Assembly (NCBI GenBank): GCA_022578965.1
Contig: MU400621.1
Location: 62,001-126,000 of the forward strand
Direction of reading: 5' to 3'
DNA length: 64,000 bases
Origin: Xylaria sp. FL1777
Lineage: Eukaryota > Ascomycota > Sordariomycetes > Xylariales > Xylariaceae
Positions 48,418-60,071 of this stretch are shown here, piece after piece. Position numbers and translations under genes: made by a program. A model generated the notes under the pieces. The model was not told the origin of the DNA. It was given only the letters and a program-made list of their open reading frames with translations, and made no database searches. The first letter of the stretch is position 1. Every line of letters begins with the position of its first letter.

Positions 48418-51400
48418 TAATTATTATAGCGCTAACCAGACTATTGTATATTGGTTGATCCATCCATGCTTGAGGTGCGTTCTCAAAGATTCATGATGAA
48501 CTAGAATACATATTAGTTCATTTAGTTCTGTATTCTACTGCGTAAGGAGAGGACCGTACCCAGAGGTGCTTGCATGGCATGAGGGAATATACTACGCAGT
48601 CAGTACATACCCCTGTAGTGGCGTGGGCGGCGATCTAGTAGCCAAATTCGGCAGGTTTTCCCTGAAGGAACAGACGATAATACTAACAAATCTTACACTA
48701 CCTCCGGCGGCTGACACACCGACCCGCGTGAGCTGTGACGTGCTGGCCCTTGCCATACAGTAGCTCAAAAAGGCAGTAGGCCTAACTAGCTAAAGAAAGA
48801 AAACACCTGGGACTAGCTAAAGAAGCATTGCAAATAGTAACTAGAACCCGTCTTCTCTTTTGAAAAGCTTGACTGTACACAACACACTTAGATTAAGCAG
48901 CGAGTGATAGAAATAAACATTCACTTATAAAGCTCAAAGGCTTTGTAATGAGTTCTGGGGTCCTGTTTTCAAGCATCTAAATTCAAGATTCTCTGATCGG
49001 CTATCATGAAGTGCACTCGTCACAGTGGGGTTATCACGAGATCAGGATACATGAGCCTTGCAGTGTGCTTGCTTGACTGCATTATCGTAAGGGGATCTCT
49101 TTATAGACATAAGATGCTTTATGGTGACCTACGCGGGTGAGAGGATCTCCTGGCAAGCGATACCTATGCAAGTCAATCTTTTATAAGTTGTTTAGCAAGG
49201 TAATTGCAATTATGCGATTGCAAAGCATTGAATCTACCAGGGGGCCCTCCATTAAACTTCCTCCCCGGCTTAAGAGTTATATTCCGTTTGAATCCTACCT
49301 TGCTTATAATGCTCCTGTACTAGTTTAACAAGTTCTGTCTGGTCTTTTTTTCTTTTCTCTGTGAAGCGGTGTAGGCGGCAGGAGTAATGTAAAAGTAGCC
49401 CAATAAATCGCATTATAAACTTGATGGTATACTACCACATATATGCGTCTCACTATAGGTCGCTACAATAGCTGGAAAACTATAGCATTCTTTACTTAGT
49501 AACGTGCACTTAATTGTTTATGACCATGAGGGGTAATTTCATGCAAGTATACAAATAAATCCAACTACACTACCCGTGCAAGAGTGATATTGATTTTCCC
49601 ATATTCCCAGTCCGAGAAATAAGTCGTAGATATGTTATAACTGGTTTTAGTTGTTCGAGAACCATGCCGTCAAATGCACAACAGCATGTGTCAGGCCTAT
49701 AAGCGAATGTCTAAAGCCTAGTTCTACCACCGCCATCTATTCAATAAGCGTCGTCCTATAAATCTTAACAAGGCAAACACAAGTTCTTTGAGCTTCTGCT
49801 TCTATAAGGCGGTACAACCTAACGCCAGTAGCATATGAAAATGGGTTAAGATTGGCTAAAGGTTGTGGTAGTGACTCGCGAATAGCAATGACCAAGGGAC
49901 GAAAGGTATTCGACGTAAGATAATTTAGCGTTATACTATATTGGATATTCCAGTTAGGTATATTCGCAATCAAGAAGAGGTAGTGTTGATGATTACCCGG
50001 AGGCTCCGGCTATGAGGCTTAGTAGGATAGCCTATGCGCTTCTATAGGCTAGCTGTAGGTTGGTTGGGGTAGCCTATTAGGATATCATATTCATAGGCAC
50101 CCTATTTTACGAGGCACAGCAAATATGAAACCATGAAACTCGACTTTTGGTAATAAGTACTTGCACTCACGAGCTGCTATTCAGTCCTGTTGTAGGAACA
50201 GATGTTTGCGCTCTTTCCTCACTCCTCAAGTTTCTTTTAGTTTGGAGAATTAGTCTCAGCCGAGTAAAGGGTCATTTGTGATAAATTTGTTTCTGCTATG
50301 TTATGCGTATTGGACTTTCGGTAGCCTGATTCTAGCTGATGCTTGCTTGCATTCGGGTTCGGTAACATGCTCGAGGTTATTTGAGACAGCAGTCAATTGA
50401 CTTCACCTTCTTGCGTTGTTGTATTCGACTTCCGTATACCCACTCTAACTGCTTGGAATGATGATTGAATAATACGGAGAGTTAGCTGCCGAGGTTTTAT
50501 AGTATGTAAACTTAAGAGGTACTTAAAAATACTCAGAATTCAATTAAGTGGAATGTTGGTCTCGTGTATAAATGCGAACACAGATGCTACTAGGCTCATG
50601 AATTCACGGAGCTTATTATTATTAGAGCCCCAATTGTGTAGCAACCAGCTACAAATACGACATTGTGTGGTTTGCGGCTGATTTGTATTGTAGGTATTGT
50701 TGAAAACCGAAGTGCGTGTGGCGTGGCAAGTTAAACTGGGAATTATTTCCGAGTGCATGGAGAATTTTCGTGGGGAGGACGGGTACGGCAGATTGTTATT
50801 TCCACACCGCATGGGCTGAATGCATTTGCCTAGCGTGTGGACTATGTGTATGTAGCTGTGAACTTGAAGCTCTAGGTATTCTGACTCATGATACCCCTTG
50901 GAGGTAAGCTTTCACTCTGACGAATCGCATCACTTGACCATGTAGCTTAGTAATGGCAAGATCTGGCATGAGGAAACGTGTCGGGCGCTGACGTGATCTA
51001 GGGGAGGCTCAGACCAAGCAGTGGAATTGAAGCACGCATGCTGTAGTTGCGGTTGTGTGACCGATCGTAGGTTGTAGAGTTAAATAAGGTCGAGGTAGCC
51101 GTGAGAAGCATGAGGCCACTTCTCTGGTTTTTTTTCTGAATATCCAAATAGGAGGAATGACGCTGTTTTGGATGACAACAAACGTAGTATGCAGAGTTGG
51201 TTTGGGATTCATGAAACAGCGTGGGAACTAGGATGGGCTTACTTCATGCAAGCTGACAGCGACAGCACTCAATGTAGATGGTCACTAGATTAGGGGTTAG
51301 CAGGGCGCAGAGGGCAAGTAACGGAATGTCGTGGGCGAGAGTCTGCGCTTGTCCATTACGTCGTCGCAAGAGGCTGGAATCCTACTAGGTACTCTACTAG

Positions 51401-54400
51401 GTACTTCCCAAGGAGAGGTGTTATGGAGAGCAACCTTTTCACGTGTCCCAGCCGGGATGGGGCGGTTCGTAGCACCGGTGCCTCCATCTTTTACCTCATT
51501 GGTGAACCGTTCGACTGGGTCTCGCCGTTGGGATATTCCATGATCCCATCAGTCGCCGCACTCCCAGGGAGGGGCGCGGGGAATAAACGGCATTGCGAAT
51601 GCAACCACAGCGCGCGAACGCCTGCGCACCGCCTACAGTACAGCAGGTTGCGATGCGCGAACGACGGGGCGCGGGAGGTAATTAACTGCCTTCTTAGTAG
51701 AGCTAAGAACGGCAGAGCGCACGGTAGCATGTTTGAACCAAGACGTTGACAGAGGGTGGCCGGCCCAGCAAATACGTAAGATGCCGCCGGCGGCTGGCGA
51801 ACTGAGGCGCGAAAACAAGAGGTCGCCGACGCGAATTCGTCATCATGTTGGACTCGCGCCGCATGCACGCGTAGCAATGCGCCACAGAGCACCGGCGACG
51901 GCTGTGCACCGGGTTTTCCAGGCTGCACCTCTTGTAGGATACCATTCCGGTACATCTGGTAGGATTCGACGAGTGATGGCTGCAGCGTGAGGGCTGCAGA
52001 GTAAAAGCTGCAGAGGTGTATTACCGGGGATGCACCAATAATTACTACCGCATCACCGGGGACATGTGTAACCATCCATCATGTACGATGCCTCTGCGAT
52101 TCAAGGGATGGACGGATGTTTGTCGTCCAATGTTTGTCGTCCGTTCAAAAGTTACTCATGAGCTGCCAGCACTACTGCGTACTATCTACTGTAGGTACCT
52201 AGTGTATACTTGGTACCCATACTTACTCACTTACGCAGTAGGCAGGCAAGGGTGCGACGGTCTTCCCATCTCCACTAGTCTAGTCTGGTCTAGTGTTTGC
52301 CGGCTGACTACTTCCAGTAAGTGAGTACCGACCAATGGCCTATCAATGACCCCTGTAATTTCAACGGCATGCAGGGTCCTCAACCTTTTTCGCTCTGGCT
52401 TCTCTCACCCTGGACAGTTGCCGGGATCCCCTTGTTTCGCACCATTGTCCACTGATGCGGGATAGTCCCAACATTTTCCCAATCCATGTTACTTGTTCAG
52501 TTCATACCAATAATACATATTATATGCATCCACCTATATGTAGGTAGTAAATGAAACCATAACAATAATTGATGGCCGTACCTGACATTGATAAAAACAA
52601 AAAATTTAAAAAAGAAAAGCCAAAAAGAAAAAAGGAAGAAAAAAAGAAAGAAGAAAAACAAGACCGAAATTCAAAAAAGAAAACACAAAGGTAGAAAGAG
52701 GAAAAGCGCAAGGGCATCAACACCAAGACAGCAGCCCCATCGTAAGATGAGCCGACGGCCTGTTGCCACCCTGGTGTAGTGTGTACACATAATGTACCTA
52801 CATTATTATATACACTACTACATATACATACTGTAGTGCAATGAGTTAGACAGGTCACATGTGTGATAGTATAGTATGGCATTGAGCCCAGGGAGATAGT
52901 GTAGATACGATCCTTCTTGCCCTTGCATGCCCGAGACTCTTGTTGACGTGTGGACGTCTTGTTTGTCCAGCACCCAACACTCGACTCGCACAACAGGCGG
53001 TATAGGAGAGTCACATGGGACATAGGAGGCGAGAAGACAACCACTCATGGACCTCGCCGTGCCGGCAACAGAAATGGCTAACGGTGTATTCGTCCCTGGC
53101 AGGATGGATCCCCGGCTATGTGGGCTCTCTTCCCATCAACCAACAGCCCCTGTCCAGTCAAGTCGGTCACTGTCAATTCCATGAGGCTTGTGGTGTCCAC
53201 CAGCGTGCGCGAAGGGTCCGCGAAGGGCCTAGCGTCAAGTCTGGCCTTCCGATTGTCCACGTCCCCGGATAGACTGTACCAAGCCGTCCGCCACTGACCG
53301 CCTGGCTTCTGGCCTGGCTGCGTCCGGACTTAGACTACCACACTCACCAGGACACGCACCATCTCGCTGAAGCTTTGAACGCTCGACACGGGTCACGACA
53401 GACGACAGGCGGCGGCACGCGGATTCAGAGACGCCCGGGAGCCACCGATCCCGGCTCTTTCTGTACCTGGACTCTGGACACGCCACTTATCTAGGTCACA
53501 TACTTCCGAGTCCCATCTCTGTCTACGCCACCGTAGTTACCTTTTGTCCTCTTTCCGCGCGAGCTTGCCATCGACTGCCACCTCCGTAGTGCCCGTTTGT
53601 GTTGGGCCAGACTCGAAGCGCAGTCGACGTCAACGACGACAACAACGACAACGACAACGGCGACGACGCTGTGCTGTAAGCAGGTAGGCAAAACATCCGA
53701 TTTTGCCTGCTTGTCCAAGTGAGACTACTCTTGGTCGTGTGACATAGTTCGGAGTCGGTCCGTGATTTCGAAAGCTGGTTGGTCGCCTGTCCCATCCGTT
53801 CCCTCTTGCCCCATTTCTTTTCACCCCTTGGGGGGAAGGGTGATCGGAAACAGCATGTTAATTTTTGGCATTTTCATCTTTTTGCCCTGGTCCCCATTCT
53901 GGTCTGCATGAACGCTGTCGCGTCGTAGGGCTGAACGCTGAACCCAGCGCAGCCTGTGTACGCCGAGTGCCCCCTGGCATGATGCATAAACGAAGACTCC
54001 CTATGTAAAGCGATGACAACAAGCTGACACGAGAGTGCTTATTTAGTCCAGTTAGAACTGCAAACATCGCCCCAGTGCCACTACTGTCTCGCTGGCGTGG
54101 GGGTTGGCTTGCGCATGGCCAGGTGCTGACACTCGAACTAAGTGCAGCTCTATTAGATACGAAGAAAGAAGCATAGACGGCGCAATATCACTCTCGTGTG
54201 GTGACTATGTATGAAGTGTTCGAGTAAGTGGAAGGAGTTCTCTCATTCAGCCGTCGACGGTGGAAGGTTGTTGTGTGGGCTCTACCTCTCAGCCTCTTGA
54301 GACAGTTGTCAGATGGGGGCATGAATTGAAAGGGGGAGGGGGGAGGGGTGCCTGTCTAAGCCCTCTAGATAAAGTCCTGCGTTTCAAACAACCGCAGCAG

Positions 54401-55525
54401 TACCAACAACCTGAATGTCGATGATGTCGATGCCAGCAGTGACAACAACCACCACGTACGACGATAGTATGTTTAGGTTTGGGTTTCTAAGAACTACCTA
54501 GGTACATACTTACCCAGAGAGGCTCGCTTGCAGGTTGGACCACCTCCCCAGCTCGACTGGTTCGACTGGTTCGACTGGCTAGAGCGAGGTGTCCTGCCAA
54601 CCGGCAGCTTCTCGTCGCGGTGGAATTGTTGCCGTTGTTGCCGTTGTTGTCGTCGTTGTTGTTGTCGTGCTGTTGCCTCTTTTCCTGTGCTGTTTGTTCC
54701 TGACGCGTGGCTGCCCCGTCGCCCCCTCCTCGTCATAGAGAGCACCTCCTTACTTCCCGCGCCCGCCTGATCTTACCTAATGCTTCATGCACTTCCCAAA
54801 TACAACAACGGTTAGGGAGCCAGACTGTCCTGTCGATTTCGCTTCCCTCTTCATCCCTTGTTCTCTATTCTTCCGTATCCTTCCGTCTGCGGTCCCTCTC
54901 CTCCCTATGTCCACCTCCCCCCCAAGAAAGACGAAAGACGAAAGACGCTTTCTCGGTACTATACGACGCCACACGAGACACACCCGTTGTTTGCCTTGAC
55001 CTGCTTACCGCACATGCACATCTGCCTGGAACCTCGCTAGCCTTTCCCTTGTTCGACATCCCTGTCTGCCCCATGTCGAAACCGAAAGCATCTTTCACCC
55101 TCCGTGCAGTAGCTTCCGAGTTGATCCTCGCCGGCTCATCTTGCCAACCTGTGTCCGAAACTTAACCCCGTAACCCCCCCTCCAGACTTATAAGTCAGGC
55201 TGTGAGCAAGCGGTATGGTCCTAACGCCGTCTCCCGATGGTGCTCGGTTGATCCCACTTACATCTCGTTGCCTTCCCTCACTTCCGCCTTTACTTTCAGG
55301 TCATATGCCCTCGTACAAGCGTCGTCTTCTGTCTCGTGAACCCTCTTTTGCAGTTTGACAGCTCACCCCTCCTGGTCTGCGTTTTAGTACTGGCACCGTA
55401 GATGTCACTGACCAACCTTCTAGGCGATATCCATCACTTGCACGGCCTTCCCTCGATCACAGCTCAGCAAACTGGATACCATAGAATCTTCGCCCTTGTT
55501 CTGTTGGTTGGCTTAGTCTTGCATT
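48418..55525. other. 7.1-kb gene-poor region; right end is the ABC transporter promoter
   Basis: No gene is supported. 48.4-51.2 kb is AT-rich with a hairpin at 50028-50051 (TAGCCTAT/ATAGGCTA). 51.3-52.1 kb is noticeably more GC-rich and carries a 194-codon minus-strand frame without recognisable features. 52593-52706 is an almost pure A/G tract. 53.2-54.8 kb contains GTTGTTGTC/CGACAACAA-type triplet runs (about 53628-53670 and 54625-54672). From about 54840 to 55525 the + strand is pyrimidine-rich, as expected for promoter and 5' leader of the ABC transporter gene. Confidence 0.55.
52593..52706. repeat. polypurine (A/G) tract
   Basis: About 114 bp that is nearly all A and G on the + strand, dominated by AAAAAG and AAAGAAG words. 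No coding function; the long Phe/Ser-rich frame on the other strand is a by-product. Confidence 0.75.
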
Positions 55526-58500
55526 ATGGCCCTGGACCCGCCGCATAGTACCGGCACCATGGACAGCGCGCTACACCATGCAGAGTCAATCCTGCATTAC
55601 GTTTATCCCCTTGCTGTGTTTATCTACTTTGCTGCTTCATCGGCCGTTGTCCTTTGTGCACTGCAGAACCCCTCTACAAAAACGCCGCCAGTCAGATTCA
55701 GGGTCATCTGGTATTCCCTGCTCCTGTTTATTTCCTTATACGGCCTGCAGGTTGTACTGAAGATTGTGGAAATCTTGGTCTGGTCGCACTGGCCCGCCCA
55801 GTCTACCATTATTGGCTTACTCGCATGTGTCCTAATTTTTGGAGTGCAACAGAACAGCTTCGGAGATGCTGCAGAGATCGTATGGTACCCGTATTACGGT
55901 TCATGGCTGATGGTGTCACTATTTGAACCCTCTATTGCTGTGTTGCAGTTCCTTATCGCCCGTGAAGCCTCTACCGTTCGTCTCGACGCCCATCCAGAGG
56001 TTGAATTACCGGCATTTATCCGATTGGATGCCGCTATATCCATTGTTCGTTTCGTCATTATCCTCGGCGTCATCTTGATACACTTCTCGTCTTACAACCG
56101 CAGTGATATAGATAGCTCCGATGAAGAACGGTCTCCGCTGATACCCAAGTCTGACCAAAGATTGAGCAATGGCAACGGTTCAGCCGACAGTGGTTACGGG
56201 ACTAGTTCCGAGGCCACCAATACCGATGCAACTAACACGGAAACAGTTAACTCCCCTTCAGATCCCGAATCGCCCTGGGAACGTCAACAGCGTCTCCTTC
56301 GGGAAAAGATGGAGAAGCGTCTGAAGAGTGAAGGGAGTTGGATTGCATATGTTAAGGGTTTCATGGTATTCTTCCCCTACATTTGGCCGGTAGGGAACCG
56401 CCGCTTGCAGATTCACGTCGTCCTCGTGGGATTATGTCTGCTCGCAGGTAACGGGCTCAACTTCCTAATACCCCGCCAGTATGGTGTTGTATTAGATTCA
56501 CTGGGTGGTGCATCACGAGAAAGTCCCTGGGTACAGGTCACGATATTCGCAGTTCTCCGAGTCCTGTCATCCGAAGCGGGTCTCCCCCTAATAAGACATC
56601 TGCTCTGGATGCCGGTCGAGTATTACGCTCAAGAGGCACTTAGCGTGGCGGCATATTCTCATGTTATGAACTTGTCCTCCGAATTCCACGATAGCCAGAG
56701 CTCGTCCGATATCCAAGTCGCTATCTCGAATGGGTACCACATTACTAGTCTACTCGAGTCGATCTGCTTCCAGGCAATCCCAATGGTCATTGACCTGTTC
56801 GTGGCTTTCACCTATCTATCCATCAAATTCGGCCCTTACGAAGGTTTCATCACTATAGCTACAGGTCTAGCATTCATCCAGTCTGCCGCTCAGCTCATCT
56901 CAAAGTTCAAGGAGAAGAGAAAGAAAGTGGTTAGCACGTAAATTATCCCACTCCTTCTCGTTTATTGACCAACCTAACGATATGACAGATTTTTCGAAGA
57001 GCATTACACTCGCCAGGCTGGTATTCAAGGCTGGTACACTGTTAGCGCCTTCAATCAAGTTCCGTATGAAGAACGTCGGTACAGTGAAGCCGTGAAGTCT
57101 CAGGTTACGGCGTACAAGTCTGTTTATTTAGGTTACCTCATTGGGCAAGCGTTCCAGTACCTAATTCTCACTGCTGGCTTACTCGCTGGTGCATTTTTGG
57201 CTGTTTACCAAATTATTCACAAAAGAGCCACACCTGGCGATTTCGTCATGTTATTGACATACTGGGGCCAGCTCACCTCGCCTCTTCAATTTTTCTCAAC
57301 AATGGGGCGAAATATTAGCCAAAGCCTAGTCCAAGTCGAACGTCTCCTGGAGGTGATGCTAACGAAACCTACTGTTATCGACAAACCTGGTGCTCGGCCT
57401 CTGAAACTAAAGGGTGGGAAAGTCGAATTTCGCAATGTCAGCTTTAGTTACGACAAGAAGAAGGACATCTTGAAGGGCGTGAAGCTGTCTGCACCGCCCG
57501 GCACAACTGTTGCTTTTGTGGGAGCAACAGGTGCTGGCAAGTCGACTATCTTCAAAGTTCTTGATCGATTCTATGACGTGACCGGTGGCTCAATCTTGAT
57601 AGATGGACAGGACATCCGAGATGTCACGTTATCTAGGTATGAAAGCACAAAGCAAATATTTTGTACTGTTTTTAAGTCTGTGTTACTGACTAGTATTGGC
57701 TAGCTTACGCCGTTGTATCGGGATCGTCCCCCAGTCCCCGATTCTCTTCGACGATACTGTGATCAACAATGTCAGATACGCTCGGTTGGATGCTACAGAT
57801 GAAGAGGTTTACAGCGCTTGCAAAGCCGCTGCCATACATGACCAGATCATGGGTTTTACTGAAGGGTATAGAACTCGGGTTGGAGAGCGTGGCGTGTGAG
57901 TTTTGTAGCCTAATTAAGGTTTATGTCAAATGCTATGTTTGCTAACAATCAACAGAAAATTATCTGGTGGGGAACTGCAACGAGTCGCTATTGCCCGAGC
58001 TATACTTAAGAATCCTGAAATTGTTCTTCTAGATGAGGCAACAAGCGCAGTCGATACGGACACTGAACTGAAGATTCAAGAAGGTCTCCGTGCTTTATGT
58101 GATAGTCGTACAACATTTATTGTCGCGTAAGTTGTTTGAGACGGGGCACCACGACTGATGGAGAAGACTGACATGTCACAGACACCGCCTTTCAACCGTG
58201 ATGAATGCTGATATAATCTTCGTCGTGGCTAATGGCCAAGTTGTAGAGCAAGGCAGCCATGAGGAACTGATTGTTAAGAATGGCAAATATGCGGAACTCT
58301 GGTCTAAGCAGATCTTCGTCAAGCCTAAAGACCGAAAAGAAGGCGCGGATGACACTGAGACATCTTTTCATACCACTATTGAGCCAAATAATGAGCCAAC
58401 TGATGAGGAAATGAGCGAAGACAGTCCATCGGAGGCAGTTGGGTCGCTCTCTACAGTAGAGGAAGCAGAGTTGGAGGTGGACGGATCAGGCATAGCTGAT

Positions 58501-59258
58501 GGCGAGAGTGAGAGTACTCCGGTGACACACAAGAAAGAGGTAGATCCGTCAAATGATCAATCTTGATTTTTTGACCGATACTGATCTCTAACTTGTAGGG
58601 TTCAAGATTGAATCCAGGTGCACCGGAGTTCACTCCACGTACCTATCGCGCAACCAAGCCAATACCTGCATCTCCGATCCATAATAGCTGGGCCGAGGAT
58701 GTCGAAGATGAGGTTTCTTCACCTCAGAAAAACCCCATGGAGGACAACGACTTTGGTCCAGAGTGGGAAGCGCACCCTGACTACACTCGAGCTCCACCGA
58801 ATACAGCCGTAGCCTCGCCTGACAGCCTAGATGTAACCATCGGGGCAGCCGCTTCAGAGTCACCAGAGCCTAGACCTCGCCGAAATACCCTGCAGTCTGT
58901 TTCTTGCCCAGATCCCCCGCTTCTCCCTCTTCAATGTAGCCCAACGCGCTCTGTCAGTCAACCAGTGCAGCCGGTATTAAGCCCTCGAGCCCCGCCACCC
59001 CCTGCTGAGAACCTCGCTGTTGAAACTCTGCCTGAAGCGCAAGTGCAGCCCAACGTGAAACCTGACGTACCGAAATCAGCGAACTCAGAAGGTAAAGGCG
59101 TACAGGGCACGACACGTGGTAGAGGCTCCCGCGGCCGAGGTCATCGTGGACGATATCGTGGAAAAGGACGCCGTAACGCATCTGACCCAAAACAAAACAA
59201 AAGTAGACGAACCACGAACGCTCCGCAGCCCTCATATAGTCCTGTCTCGCATGTCTAA
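55526..59258 (+). CDS. HMT1/ABCB6-type ABC half-transporter with RG-rich tail
   Basis: Predicted 1146-aa vacuolar or mitochondrial ABCB-family exporter (HMT1 in fission yeast handles phytochelatins and heavy metals). Exons 55526-56937, 56989-57636, 57704-57895, 57956-58126, 58182-58539, 58599-59258; all phases agree. An N-terminal extra membrane domain of about five helices (TMD0, residues 1-190), an acidic/Ser linker ([11 protein letters not shown]), six-helix TMD ([16 protein letters not shown] onward), then the nucleotide-binding domain: Walker [10 protein letters not shown] at 649-657, Q-loop VPQSP, signature LSGGE at 753-757, Walker B IVLLDEA at 773-779, H-loop H809. The last intron (GTAGAT donor, CTAAC branch) reads through a stop that would otherwise end the protein at 58566. 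It adds a 220-residue disordered tail with [20 protein letters not shown] second in-frame ATG 11 codons in is an alternative start. The substrate cannot be read from sequence. Confidence 0.93.
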
Positions 59259-60071
59259 CCAATCTGATGCCCCTTTCCTTTTTCCCCCATACTCACCCTT
59301 CTTAGATCTTTCCGCGTTTCGACCACGTATACATTTAACTTTTTATTATATGAAACACGTATGTCACGAGGTGTTTGGGGAGTTCCGCATCTACTGTCTC
59401 CGTTTATCTTTACTGCTTTTGGAGGGTATTGTACAGCAGCATTTTAGGGGTTTGTGCTCACGACATGATGATCATCAGAACCGGACACACAAAAGAGGAA
59501 CAGAAAGCGAAGAAAATAAGACAAAAAAAAACCATAGCCATATACGGGGTGGGGTCTACAGTGGCGGCAACAATTTTAGGTAAAGAAAATAAACGAAGCT
59601 TTAGGCGGGATGGTGTGATGCTGTATAGCAATTGTGTTGGGGGTATCGACTTCGCGTTGCTTCCAGCTTTCTTCTGGCGCATGGCGGTTGTGGATTGGTA
59701 GATGCAACATAGATAGGCACTTTTGGGCGTGGCAAAAATTAGACGGTCCATACAGCAATAGATACTGATTCCTTGGTTTTTTCTATTGGAAAGTCAAGCA
59801 TCGTAATTCGTAACATGGGTGCTCTAAGTATACCCAGACGACCACTTCCAACGCACCGACTTGTTGTTGGAGACTCACGAAACTAGCATGAGTGGCACCA
59901 ATTGTTGGTGCCTTTTATTCTCGCTATGATCCTTCAATTAACGCCGCAAACTTAGATTTTCTTCTCCTCAATGTCGCTTGAGGAGGCCGAGTCGGCCGCA
60001 TCCCCTCCCCCCTGGTCCCGTCTATCTTCCAAGAGGATAAGATGTTAGTTAGTAAATATAAGCGACACGGA
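59259..60071. other. convergent intergenic region (3' flanks of ABC transporter and SGT2)
   Basis: A tail-to-tail spacer of 0.8 kb. Open frames of up to 155 codons overlap the ABC transporter end in other frames and are not supported. Confidence 0.5.

Noticed and set aside
39300..51200. RIP (repeat-induced point mutation) as the cause of the AT-rich block
   Set aside because: TpA is frequent, but CpA, TpG and CpG are still common by eye. A computed RIP index (TpA/ApT and CpA+TpG/ApC+GpT) is required; values above about 0.9 and below about 1.0 respectively would support RIP.
51491..52075. 194-codon minus-strand open frame in a GC-richer patch
   Set aside because: No recognisable domain, signal peptide or splice-linked extension; Cys/Arg/Ala-rich composition looks like non-coding GC-rich DNA, and equally long frames occur on the other strand at the same place.
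52520..53044. 174-codon minus-strand frame
   Set aside because: Its Phe/Ser-rich centre is simply the translated polypurine tract.
54707..55165. 152-codon + strand frame upstream of the ABC transporter
   Set aside because: Ser/Pro/Leu-rich translation of a pyrimidine-rich leader; no recognisable domain and no sensible splice to the transporter.
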